From assembly GCA_964563435.1 (NCBI GenBank), contig CAZLXI010000015.1, positions 1 to 64,000 on the forward strand: DNA of 64,000 bases, written 5' to 3'. Under the pieces are notes generated by a model. That model did no database searches. It was given only the letters and a program-made list of their open reading frames with translations, and was not told where the DNA came from. Position numbers and translations under genes: made by a program. This stretch comes from Leadbetterella sp964563435 (GTDB taxonomy: Bacteria; Bacteroidota; Bacteroidia; Cytophagales; Spirosomataceae). The stretch's first letter is position 1. Every line of letters starts with the position of its first letter. Below are positions 50,811 through 58,573 of this stretch, in pieces.

Positions 50811-51740
50811 TCAGGGATTCAGCGCTTTATATTCCGCATACACCTTCGCTATGCCTTCCTTCAGGTTGATTTTATGCTCCCAGCCCAGCCCGTGCAGCTT
50901 ACTCACATCCATCAGCTTGCGTGGGGTACCGTCCGGCTTATCGGTGTTCCACACGATATTGCCTTCATAGCCGGTTTCCGCCTTAATGGTCTCTGCCAGC
51001 TCTTTGATAGTGATATCCACGCCTGTTCCGATGTTCACCAGTGTAGGATCATTGTAATTCTCCATCAGGTATACGCAGGCATCGGCCAGGTCATCAGCAT
51101 GCAGGAATTCGCGCATGGGCGAACCTGTTCCCCATAACTCCACCGAAGGTTTTCCGTCACGTTTGGCTTCATGAAATTTCCGGATCATGGCCGGCAGCAC
51201 ATGCGAGTTATTCAGGTCGTAATTATCATTGGGGCCGTAGAGGTTGGTTGGCATCACCGAAATAAAATTGCTGCCGTACTGGTCACGGTACGCTTCGCAC
51301 ATCTTAATGCCGGTGATCTTCGCTATGGCATACGGTTCGTTGGTGGGTTCGAGGGTGCCGGTCAGGAGGTAGTCTTCCCGGAGCGGCTGGGGGGCCAGCT
51401 TGGGATAGATGCACGAAGACCCCAGGAACATCAGCTTTTTAACACCTGCCAGGTGCGAGCCGTGGATCACACTGTTCTGGATTTGGAGGTTTTCAAAAAG
51501 GAACTGCCCCTTGTAGGTATTATTGGCCACGATCCCCCCCACTTTGGCCGCCGCCAGAAAGACGTAATCCGGCTTTTCTTCCCGGAGGAATCGTACTACT
51601 TTGCCGAAATCTTTCAGGTCAAGTTCCTGAGAAGTTCTGAAAATGATGTTGTTGTATCCCGATGACCGAAGTTTCCTGACAATAGCCGATCCTACCATTC
51701 CCCGGTGACCGGCTACGTATATTTTACCCGATTTTTCCAA
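50811..51740 (-). CDS. fcl: GDP-L-fucose synthase
   Basis: 3,5-epimerase/4-reductase that turns the GDP-mannose dehydratase product into GDP-L-fucose. The start is TTG 51740: it gives the family start EKSGKIYVAGHRG, is preceded by AGGAG, and the earlier ATG at 51779 falls within the -7 box. Nucleotide-binding G11-x2-G14-x2-G17; catalytic tyrosine-lysine in 'EPYAIAKITGIKMCEAYR', and 'SSCIYP' serine. 309 residues. Works with gmd at 5.6-6.7 kb. Confidence 0.95.
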   Translation of the reverse strand: MEKSGKIYVAGHRGMVGSAIVRKLRSSGYNNIIFRTSQELDLKDFGKVVRFLREEKPDYVFLAAAKVGGIVANNTYKGQFLFENLQIQNSVIHGSHLAGVKKLMFLGSSCIYPKLAPQPLREDYLLTGTLEPTNEPYAIAKITGIKMCEAYRDQYGSNFISVMPTNLYGPNDNYDLNNSHVLPAMIRKFHEAKRDGKPSVELWGTGSPMREFLHADDLADACVYLMENYNDPTLVNIGTGVDITIKELAETIKAETGYEGNIVWNTDKPDGTPRKLMDVSKLHGLGWEHKINLKEGIAKVYAEYKALNP

Positions 51741-51776
51741 TTTACTCCTGTTTCGTACCGTTTTAAATATGAACGA

Positions 51777-51784
51777 CAAAATTA
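51777..51784 (-). promoter_or_regulatory. -7 promoter box of the fcl-VTT-dgt run
   Basis: Minus strand TAATTTTG, exact match. It overlaps the upstream ATG at 51779, which therefore cannot be a translation start. Confidence 0.7.
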
Positions 51785-51832
51785 CAGGGTAAAATTTAAA
51801 CCGGCCCTGAAGTCAGGTATTATTTTTGAGTG

Positions 51833-51840
51833 TATCTTTG
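51833..51840 (+). promoter_or_regulatory. -7 promoter box of the MORN-like protein gene
   Basis: TATCTTTG, exact match, seven bases before the ATG. The transcript may be nearly leaderless. A second TATTTTTG lies at 51821-51828. Confidence 0.55.
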
Positions 51841-51847
51841 AATAGTA

Positions 51848-52810
51848 ATGAGAATATCAGCCATCATAGCGATCATCTTTTTCAGCCTGCAGGCTATCGG
51901 CCAGGACGTGGTCCCTAAAGCCAAGACCAAAGAGCAGCGGAAGGCCGAAAGAAAAAAGATGACGCTGGAACAAAAAATAGAAGATGCGCTTCCGGTAGAT
52001 GTGTCCCTTCCCTCCGCCAGCCTTTATGCCCCCGGCAATCAGAAGATCAGCTCGCTGGAAGACGCCCGGAAATACGTCAATGAGACCGTACCGGATTACG
52101 GCAGGAGCGTAAAGGAACGCACGAAGAAAGCCGCTAAAAACTTAAAAAAGCAGGAAGCTAAACTCTTTGACGGCAAAAACTACAAAGGAATAGCCGTGGA
52201 AAAACGTATACTGAAAAGACGCTCCTCCGCCCAGCTCTACCAGGAGTTTTACGTATTGAAAGAGCACCGGGAGCCTTTGCCCTACCACCGGATCTTCACC
52301 TGGTTCGATGAAAAAAACAAGCGGTTCTCGGAAGTGCTCTCGCGGGATCCCAAGACCAACAGCCTCCTCCACGGCCCCTATCGTGAATACCGCGGCGATA
52401 ACCTCGTCAAAGAAGGCTACTATTACCTGGGCGTAAAAGACGGCCGCTGGCTGCAGTACGACAAAGACTTTGTTCTTCTCGACAAGGAGAATTACAAAGA
52501 AGGCTTTTATGAAGAATCCCGGATCTCGTATTACAGCACCGACAAGATCCGCGAGGTGATCCCCGTACGATTCGAAAAGATCAGTGGCAACTATTACCGC
52601 TTCTTCGAAAACGGCACCCTGGCAGAAGAGGGTCGTTACGATGACGGCAAAAAGATTGGAAAATGGGTAGAATATTATGAAGGCGGCAACCGCCGGAAAA
52701 AAGAAATTCAGCACCCGGTGAATTACTTTGATGAATCCGAGCCTTACACCCTCGTTGAATATGACGATAAAGGCAGGATCACTTTTGAAAACAAAAAGCA
52801 AACCAGATAA
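51848..52810 (+). CDS. Exported MORN-like repeat protein
   Basis: 320 residues. Signal peptide (ending 'LQAIGQ'), a very basic helical region, then strand-turn repeats such as 'LHGPYREYRGDNLVKEGYYY', 'GVKDGRWLQYDKD' and 'AEEGRYDDGKKIGKWVEYYE'. These are MORN/YwqK-type repeats, which in other proteins bind lipids or make beta-sheet ladders. The N-terminal 'KTKEQRKAERKKM' stretch suggests contact with acidic partners. Followed after 18 bases by the thioredoxin-like gene, so both may form one periplasmic function. Confidence 0.7.
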   Translation: MRISAIIAIIFFSLQAIGQDVVPKAKTKEQRKAERKKMTLEQKIEDALPVDVSLPSASLYAPGNQKISSLEDARKYVNETVPDYGRSVKERTKKAAKNLKKQEAKLFDGKNYKGIAVEKRILKRRSSAQLYQEFYVLKEHREPLPYHRIFTWFDEKNKRFSEVLSRDPKTNSLLHGPYREYRGDNLVKEGYYYLGVKDGRWLQYDKDFVLLDKENYKEGFYEESRISYYSTDKIREVIPVRFEKISGNYYRFFENGTLAEEGRYDDGKKIGKWVEYYEGGNRRKKEIQHPVNYFDESEPYTLVEYDDKGRITFENKKQTR

Positions 52811-52828
52811 ATCGATCGTTAAACCCAG

Positions 52829-54013
52829 ATGAAAACAAAACTGCTTCTCTTTATTTTACTCCCCTTTTGGGCGCTAGCCCAGAAAGAAACTCTCTGGCGC
52901 CTGGAGATCCCCAGCGAAGGCGGGGCTATCCCGGTGCACCTGCTGCTGACGGAAGACAACCGGGCCTTTGCCGTGAATGCGGACGAAAAGCTGGAATTTG
53001 ACCGGGTTTTTACTGTAAAAGATACCCTTCACCTCAGAATGGAGCTTTATGACCTCGAGCTCATTTTGGCTATAAAAAACAGAAAGCTGAACGGAGTGAT
53101 GAATAAGCGCGGAGCCGATCTGCTGTACCGTCAGGTAGCTTTTTCCGGCACGGCGGATGACGTCGACCGGTTCAAAAAACCGTCAGCAGTCTCGTCCCAA
53201 ACCCTGGCCCCCAAATACCAGATCACTTTCAAAAGCGGCTCTTCGGGAAAAGAATCGCCTGCTATAGGCATTTTTGAGGTAAATAATGGAAAGGTTAAGG
53301 GCTCTTTCCTGACCAATACCGGTGATTACCGTTATCTCCAGGGCAATGTAGCGGGCGACAGCCTCTACCTCTCCGCCTTAGGCTCAAGCGCCAGCCTGTA
53401 CAAAGCCCGCATAAAGGGCGATAGCCTGACCGGCGGCATCTCCTATAGTCCCTTTGGAAAAGGTTCGGAGTTTTCGGGTGTAAAAAATGAAAGCTACGAA
53501 TTGCCTGACGCCACTAAGCTGACCTTCCTGAAAGAAGGCAGTAAACATTTCGATTTCACCTTTAAAGATATCAACGGCGGCGCGGTTTCTCTCTCCGATC
53601 CCCGTTTTAAAGGCAAAGTGACTGTGGTTCAGATCCTGGGCACCTGGTGTCCGAACTGTCTTGACGAAACCAGATTTCTGACCGGATACAAGAAGGAGAA
53701 CCCATTTATAGAAATAATCGGACTGGCATTCGAACGAAACACCGAGCCTTCGTTCGCCTATCCCAAAATAGCGCGGTTTATCGAGCGATTCGGGGTAGAT
53801 TACCCGGTGCTCCTGGCCGGAACCATCCCGGAGGCCGGCAGCAAGCTGCCACAGCTGAACCATGTGATGGCCTTCCCTACTTCCATTATTGTAGATAAAA
53901 AAGGGCAGGTGCGTAAGATCCATACCGGCTTTACCGGCCCGGGTACAGGCGCTTATTACGACGAATATGTGAAGGAGTTTGCAGCGTTTGTGAAGGAGCT
54001 GCAGACGGAGTAA
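52829..54013 (+). CDS. Exported thioredoxin-like protein (TlpA type)
   Basis: 394 residues. Signal peptide ('FWALAQ' end), a central beta-rich, DUF4369-like domain, then a C-terminal thioredoxin fold with redox motif 'GTWCPNC' (CxxC intact). Likely reduces or protects extracytoplasmic proteins, or supplies electrons to a cytochrome c maturation system. 'FPTSIIVDKKGQVRKIHTG' is the conserved cis-proline strand (after 'AFPTS'). The stop lies 13 bases before the inverted repeat shared with ndk. Confidence 0.88.
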   Translation: MKTKLLLFILLPFWALAQKETLWRLEIPSEGGAIPVHLLLTEDNRAFAVNADEKLEFDRVFTVKDTLHLRMELYDLELILAIKNRKLNGVMNKRGADLLYRQVAFSGTADDVDRFKKPSAVSSQTLAPKYQITFKSGSSGKESPAIGIFEVNNGKVKGSFLTNTGDYRYLQGNVAGDSLYLSALGSSASLYKARIKGDSLTGGISYSPFGKGSEFSGVKNESYELPDATKLTFLKEGSKHFDFTFKDINGGAVSLSDPRFKGKVTVVQILGTWCPNCLDETRFLTGYKKENPFIEIIGLAFERNTEPSFAYPKIARFIERFGVDYPVLLAGTIPEAGSKLPQLNHVMAFPTSIIVDKKGQVRKIHTGFTGPGTGAYYDEYVKEFAAFVKELQTE

Positions 54014-54026
54014 ACGACACTTATTT

Positions 54027-54119
54027 TTAACCACATAGACACATAGCTATTTACCAATGATTAAGAAAGAAAGGCATGAGAATTAATTTCTCTAAATGGC
54101 TATGTTTCTATGTGGTTAA
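54027..54119. repeat. Long-armed inverted repeat at the thioredoxin-like/ndk junction
   Basis: Arms of 27 bases (54027-54053 and 54093-54119), 25 of 27 paired, around a 39-base loop. The arm word 'ttaaccacatagacacatag' is one I recall as a dispersed Bacteroidota element. It sits between two converging genes. Confidence 0.85.
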
Positions 54120-54128
54120 ATAAAAAAA

Positions 54129-54548
54129 TTAAAATCTTTCCAGCGCACTGAAGAAAAACGCACTCTCTATTACTGCATTCTCGTCAGAATCTGACCCGTG
54201 CACTGCATTTTCTGCTTTCGATTTTGCATAAATGCTTCTTACCGTCCCTGCTTCCGCTTCAGCCGGATCTGTAGCACCGATCAGCTTCCGGAAGTCGGCC
54301 ACTGCATTTTCTTTTTCCAGGATGAAGGCTACGATAGGCCCTTCCGACATCATCTCGCAAAGCTCTCCGTAAAAAGGGCGCTCCGAGTGAACCTCATAAA
54401 ACTTACCGGCCTGAGCCGCAGTCAGGTGCAGTTTCTTAAGCGCTACTATTCTGAATCCGCCCTCTTCAATAAGTTTCAGTATTCCTCCTACGTGATTATC
54501 CGCCACTGCGTGTGGCTTGACCATGGAAAATGTTCTGTTACCTGCCAT
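54129..54548 (-). CDS. ndk: Nucleoside diphosphate kinase
   Basis: 139 residues. Transfers phosphate among nucleoside di- and triphosphates. The active-site histidine is H117 in 'NAVHGSDS', with 'FSMVKPHAVADNHVG' at the N-terminus and 'ERPFYGELCEMMSEGPIVAF' as the Kpn-loop region. Normal length. Transcribed from a -7 box at 54578-54585. Confidence 0.97.
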   Translation of the reverse strand: MAGNRTFSMVKPHAVADNHVGGILKLIEEGGFRIVALKKLHLTAAQAGKFYEVHSERPFYGELCEMMSEGPIVAFILEKENAVADFRKLIGATDPAEAEAGTVRSIYAKSKAENAVHGSDSDENAVIESAFFFSALERF

Positions 54549-54577
54549 TACTATTGTTTGTTGTTAAAAAATGTCCG

Positions 54578-54585
54578 CAAAATTA
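54578..54585 (-). promoter_or_regulatory. -7 promoter box of ndk
   Basis: Minus strand TAATTTTG, exact match, 29 bases before the ATG. Confidence 0.65.
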
Positions 54586-54632
54586 GTACTAAAATTCGTA
54601 CACGGGTAATTTGTTCCCTTATTTTTAAAAGG

Positions 54633-55763
54633 TTACAGGCGGGTCATCAGCTTTTTTACGGCCTCATTCTTCCAAACCGCAAAATCCCCGGCCAGGATAT
54701 GCTTCCTCGCCTCTCCCGCCAGCCACAGGTAGAACCGCAGGTTATGGATACTGGCGATCTGCGCCGCCAGCAGCTCCTGGCATTTCACCAGGTGCTTCAG
54801 ATAGGCTTTGGAATAAAAGGTGCTGACGTATCCGCCCAGCTCAGCATCAATAGGGCTGAAATCATCTTCCCACTTCTTATTCCGGATATTGATAATGCCC
54901 TGTGTGGTGAAAAGCATGCCGTTCCTTGCATTCCGGGTAGGCATTACGCAGTCGAACATATCAATGCCCAGCGCTATGCCTTCCAGGATATTCTCCGGTG
55001 TACCCACCCCCATCAGGTATCGTGGTTTGTCTTCGGGCAGGACGGCGTTTACCACCTCGATCATCCGGTACATATCTTCTGCCGGCTCCCCTACAGACAG
55101 GCCGCCGATGGCGTTGCCCTCCTGCTCCTGTGCCGCAATATATTCGGCCGAATGCACCCGCAGGTCTTTGAAAACACTCCCCTGCACGATAGGGAACAGG
55201 CTCTGCTGATAGCCGTACTTTGGCTGCGTGGTACGCATACGTTCCACGCAGCGGCTCAGCCAACGGTGTGTCAGATGCATGGATTTCTCTGCATAACGGT
55301 AGTCAGAAGGATACGGCGGGCATTCGTCAAACGCCATGATAATATCTCCCCCGATGATCCGCTGGATATCCATAACATACTCCGGCGTAAACAGATGCCG
55401 GGAGCCGTCAATGTGCGAATTAAAAAAGACGCCTTCTTCGGTGATCTTCCGGATTTCTTTCAGGCTGAACACCTGGTATCCGCCGGAATCGGTCAGTATA
55501 GGCCGGCTCCAGCCGTTGAATTTATGCAGCCCCCCCGCTTTTTCCAGGATCTCCAGCCCGGGCCGCAGATAAAGATGGTAGGTATTGCCCAGGATGATCT
55601 GTGCGGCGATATCTTCTGTCAGCTCCCGCTGATGTACTCCTTTAACGGTCCCTGCCGTACCTACCGGCATAAAAATAGGGGTGAGGATCTCGCCGTGGCC
55701 GGTCTCCAGCTTCCCTGCCCGGGCTTTTGATCCCGGGTCTTTGGAATGAATCTCAAAAATCAT
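54633..55763 (-). CDS. tgt: tRNA-guanine transglycosylase lacking zinc cysteines
   Basis: Exchanges guanine-34 for the queuosine precursor in tRNA. ATG 55763 gives a normal start (MIFEIHSKDPGSKARAG); two earlier in-frame ATGs are rejected. Catalytic D92 ('LTDSGGYQVFS') and nucleophile D271 ('MFDCVMPTRNARNG') are present. The zinc-site C-x-C-x2-C, expected in 'PIDAELGGYVST', is replaced by L309, G311 and S314; only the histidine ligand region (H340) remains. The rest, including 'YSKAYLKHL', is full length at 376 residues, so the enzyme is probably active but zinc-free. Confidence 0.94.
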   Translation of the reverse strand: MIFEIHSKDPGSKARAGKLETGHGEILTPIFMPVGTAGTVKGVHQRELTEDIAAQIILGNTYHLYLRPGLEILEKAGGLHKFNGWSRPILTDSGGYQVFSLKEIRKITEEGVFFNSHIDGSRHLFTPEYVMDIQRIIGGDIIMAFDECPPYPSDYRYAEKSMHLTHRWLSRCVERMRTTQPKYGYQQSLFPIVQGSVFKDLRVHSAEYIAAQEQEGNAIGGLSVGEPAEDMYRMIEVVNAVLPEDKPRYLMGVGTPENILEGIALGIDMFDCVMPTRNARNGMLFTTQGIINIRNKKWEDDFSPIDAELGGYVSTFYSKAYLKHLVKCQELLAAQIASIHNLRFYLWLAGEARKHILAGDFAVWKNEAVKKLMTRL

Positions 55764-55892
55764 GCGGCAAAGTTCACGCTTACTTTCAGCATTTTCAACA
55801 GAAATACCGAAAATCTCCCCTTTGCCTCCCAAAACCATCCTGTAATCCACTCATTTTTAATTCCCCGTAGTAGGAAATCATTAAACTGGTGC

Positions 55893-55900
55893 TATTTTTG
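55893..55900 (+). promoter_or_regulatory. -7 promoter box of the GT2 gene
   Basis: TATTTTTG, exact match, 30 bases before the TTG start of the glycosyltransferase. Confidence 0.6.
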
Positions 55901-55930
55901 CAGGAGCGTTCACTATAACCGGAAAAACCT

Positions 55931-57130
55931 TTGGAAACCATTCTCCCAATCTTATTTTTTGGGGCTATTGCTATACAGTTATTTTATATTCTGTTTATCT
56001 TCACCAAGCTTTCCGGTCATCGCGACATGGAACCTCAGGGAGATCATCAGCCGCCTGTGACCCTGATTATCGCGGCGTCCAATGAGCTGGAAAACCTCCG
56101 CGAGCTTCTTCCTTTACTGGACCGGCAGGATTATCCCGAATTCGAGATCCTGGTGGCCGATGACCGGTCGCATGACGGCACCTACGACTATCTTATCGAT
56201 AACCGGGACGGACTCGCCCACCTCAACTATCTGAGGGTACAGGACCTGCCGGATCATTACACCGCCAAAAAGTATGCCGTAACCCTGGCCGTAAAAAAAG
56301 CCCGGCATGAATGGTTGCTCTTTACCGATGCCGATTGCCGGCCCGAATCTGATCAATGGATCGCCCGCATGATGGCCCAGGCCACGGAAGGGAAAGAAAT
56401 GGTACTGGGTTTTTCGAAATACCGGTATTTTCCCGGTAGACTGAATTCGCTCATACGATACGAAACCTTCCAGACCGCTTTGCAATATTTCTCTTTTGCC
56501 CTTGCGAGGGTCCCTTTTATGGGGGTAGGCCGCAACCTCATGTACAAAAAAAGCCTGTTCTGGAAAAACGGCGGGTTCTCAGGCCACAATATGCTGCTGA
56601 GCGGAGACGACGATCTCTTCGTAAACAAAGCTTCTTCCAAAACCAATGTAAACGTCTGTACCGGGATCGAAGGGCACACCACCTCCCTTCCCAAAGCCAC
56701 CTGGAAAGAGTGGTTTATGCAGAAGAAAAGACATCTTTCGGTAGGAAAGAAGTACAAAACGCGTGACCGTATTAACCTGGGTCTGCTCTGGATCAGCGGC
56801 ATCCTTTCATGGCTGCTCCTGGTTCCGGCATTCTTTATCTTTCCGTTCTGGTTTACGGCACCGGAATGGTCACGGGTACCCGTAGAGTTTCTCGCACAAT
56901 ACGATCTGGCGCACTGGTATCCCTTTAACGACTGGATGCGGCTGGTGACGGGTGTATTCCTCTTCTATCTCTTCATCAAGTGGATGGTGCTGGCCATGGT
57001 TAACAGGAAGCTGGGCAGAACCATCAGCTCCTGGAAGATCCCTTATTATGATCTTCTCTATAACGGGTACCTGGTGATCTTCGGGATTGTTACGCTCTTT
57101 TCCAACCCCCAGAAGATCAAATGGAAATAA
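55931..57130 (+). CDS. Membrane glycosyltransferase, family 2
   Basis: 399 residues. TTG start at 55931 (ETILPILFFG), 30 bases after a promoter box. One N-terminal membrane span, a GT-A domain (about 45-250) with 'VADDRSHDGTYDY', DxD 'LFTDADC', 'SGDDDLFVNKA' acceptor motif and 'QKKRHLSVGKKY' (the QxxRW-like site as QKKRH), then two to three C-terminal spans. Processive enzymes of this type make exopolysaccharide or modify lipid carriers; no partner genes are adjacent. It is inserted between tgt and the LptF/G gene, on the opposite strand to both. Confidence 0.9.
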   Translation: METILPILFFGAIAIQLFYILFIFTKLSGHRDMEPQGDHQPPVTLIIAASNELENLRELLPLLDRQDYPEFEILVADDRSHDGTYDYLIDNRDGLAHLNYLRVQDLPDHYTAKKYAVTLAVKKARHEWLLFTDADCRPESDQWIARMMAQATEGKEMVLGFSKYRYFPGRLNSLIRYETFQTALQYFSFALARVPFMGVGRNLMYKKSLFWKNGGFSGHNMLLSGDDDLFVNKASSKTNVNVCTGIEGHTTSLPKATWKEWFMQKKRHLSVGKKYKTRDRINLGLLWISGILSWLLLVPAFFIFPFWFTAPEWSRVPVEFLAQYDLAHWYPFNDWMRLVTGVFLFYLFIKWMVLAMVNRKLGRTISSWKIPYYDLLYNGYLVIFGIVTLFSNPQKIKWK

Positions 57131-57264
57131 AGGTGTTCAAAAAGTACACAAACTGCTGCGTTGCTTTCGGAATTCGCCCTCAGTCACATACTACAAGTAT
57201 GCTCCTTCGGTCTAGCGCCTTGCATTTTGTCGTAGCGGCCAACCGTCCACTTTTTAAACACCTT
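57130..57264. repeat. Dispersed inverted-repeat element, copy A
   Basis: 135 bases bounded by 16-base arms (57130-57145 and 57249-57264; 15 of 16 paired). Its reverse complement matches copy B (35850-35968), including 'gaaggagcatact' and 'ttccgaa'. Starts on the last base of the glycosyltransferase stop codon and ends 34 bases before the converging permease stop. Confidence 0.85.
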
Positions 57265-57297
57265 CCAAGTTCGTATTGAGAATTACTTTTGAGACCC

Positions 57298-58380
57298 TTA
57301 CCGGGGCACCGTGAAGTACATCACCACCGAAACCACGGTGAAAACTATATTGGGTAGCCACACCGCCAGTATGGGATTCATGCTCCCCGCCTCGGCGATG
57401 CCTTTTGAAAGAATGTAAAAAATAATATAAAGGAAAGCCAGTACAAACCCGATGGCGATCTGCAGTCCTACCCCGCCACGGGCCTTCCGGGCAGAAACAA
57501 TAAGCCCCATTATAGCCAGGATCACCACGGCAAACGGCGTGGCAAACCGCTGATAATACTCGATCTTATAGATCTCCACTCCTTCGGCTCCCCGGCTGTT
57601 GATCAGGTCGATGTAGCCCTGCAGCTCCGGAATGGTCATGGTTTCCTGGCGGTTCTTGGCATTGGTAAAATCACTGGGAAACATGTTGATGCTGGTATCC
57701 AGCGGAACCGCCGGAGTATAGGTCATCTGATCTTTCATGATCCCCAGCTTCCTGATCTGGTAATCGTACAGCTTCCATTTTTTTAGGGAATCGTCATAAG
57801 TGGCTCTCCGGGCCGACAACTTTTCCACCAGACGATTGTCTTCCATCTTCTCCAATGTAAAATCATAAGCGGTATTGCTACCGATATCGTAGCTGGAAAG
57901 ATAGGCATACACATTTTTCTGAACAGCCATGTGAATATCACGTCCCGAGAAGTAGAAATCGTTTTCAATGTATTTATTCTGGAAATCGATCCGCGGAATA
58001 TTGGCTTTGGGTAGCACCCAGCCGACCATAATGAAAGAATATATGGCCACGATCCCAGACCCGATAAAATAAGGGTACATTAAGCGGCGGAAACTGGTAC
58101 CTGAACCCAGAATGGCAATAATCTCCGTATGAGAGGCCATCTTCGCCGTAAAAAAAACGGTAGAGATAAAAATCATCAGGGGGCTGATGTAATTAGCCCA
58201 GTAGGGAGCCAAATTCATGTAATAATCCAGAAAAATGGCCCTGTTGGAGGGTTTGGTCTCCAGGAAATTGTCATTCTTTTCCACAAAGTCAATGACCAGG
58301 ATCACCATCACAATAATAAACACCGCGAAGACGTATGTGGTCAGAAAACGCTTGATAAGATACCTGTCGATCTTTGTCAT
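57298..58380 (-). CDS. LptF/LptG-family permease
   Basis: 360 residues. Three N-terminal and three C-terminal membrane spans around a periplasmic jellyroll, the LptF/G architecture that lifts lipopolysaccharide from the inner membrane. 'MTKIDRYLIKRFLTTYVFAVF' is the typical start, with 'FFTAKMASHTEIIAILGSGTS' the cytoplasmic coupling helix, and 'ILAIMGLIVSARKARGGVGL' in the second half. Bacteroidota often place tgt next to this gene; here GT2 has come between. LptF or LptG cannot be told apart from sequence alone. Confidence 0.9.
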   Translation of the reverse strand: MTKIDRYLIKRFLTTYVFAVFIIVMVILVIDFVEKNDNFLETKPSNRAIFLDYYMNLAPYWANYISPLMIFISTVFFTAKMASHTEIIAILGSGTSFRRLMYPYFIGSGIVAIYSFIMVGWVLPKANIPRIDFQNKYIENDFYFSGRDIHMAVQKNVYAYLSSYDIGSNTAYDFTLEKMEDNRLVEKLSARRATYDDSLKKWKLYDYQIRKLGIMKDQMTYTPAVPLDTSINMFPSDFTNAKNRQETMTIPELQGYIDLINSRGAEGVEIYKIEYYQRFATPFAVVILAIMGLIVSARKARGGVGLQIAIGFVLAFLYIIFYILSKGIAEAGSMNPILAVWLPNIVFTVVSVVMYFTVPR

Positions 58381-58409
58381 CCGGAGAGTTTATTAAATCG
58401 GCCTCAAAA

Positions 58410-58502
58410 TTAGGAAGTATTGGCCAAAAACAAAACCGGATCGTTCCCCGGCTTCAGAATAGCTTCATTATCCACCGGACGGAGCAGCTTCTTTTCAGGC
58501 AT
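58410..58502 (-). CDS. Possible 30-residue peptide between aldehyde dehydrogenase and LptF/G genes
   Basis: A minus-strand frame of 30 codons (MPEKKLLRPVDNEAI...) ending 29 bases before the permease start. Codon use looks like coding DNA, but the 190-base gap also contains degenerate copies of the dehydrogenase 3' end (see findings), so this may be a remnant. Confidence 0.25.
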   Translation of the reverse strand: MPEKKLLRPVDNEAILKPGNDPVLFLANTS

Positions 58503-58573
58503 GGATATGGAAGGCCTGCTCACAGCAGCTTTACGATTCACCGGATCCCGTAGTTTTCATTTAGGCAAGGGCG

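Noticed and set aside
51740..51779. ATG start for GDP-fucose synthase at 51779
   Set aside because: The -7 box (51777-51784) overlaps it, so it would not be transcribed; TTG 51740 has an AGGAG site and the conserved start.
54198..55730. A 510-codon plus-strand open frame
   Set aside because: It is the antisense shadow of ndk and tgt, whose motifs are unmistakable; its translation has no domain and many rare-residue runs.
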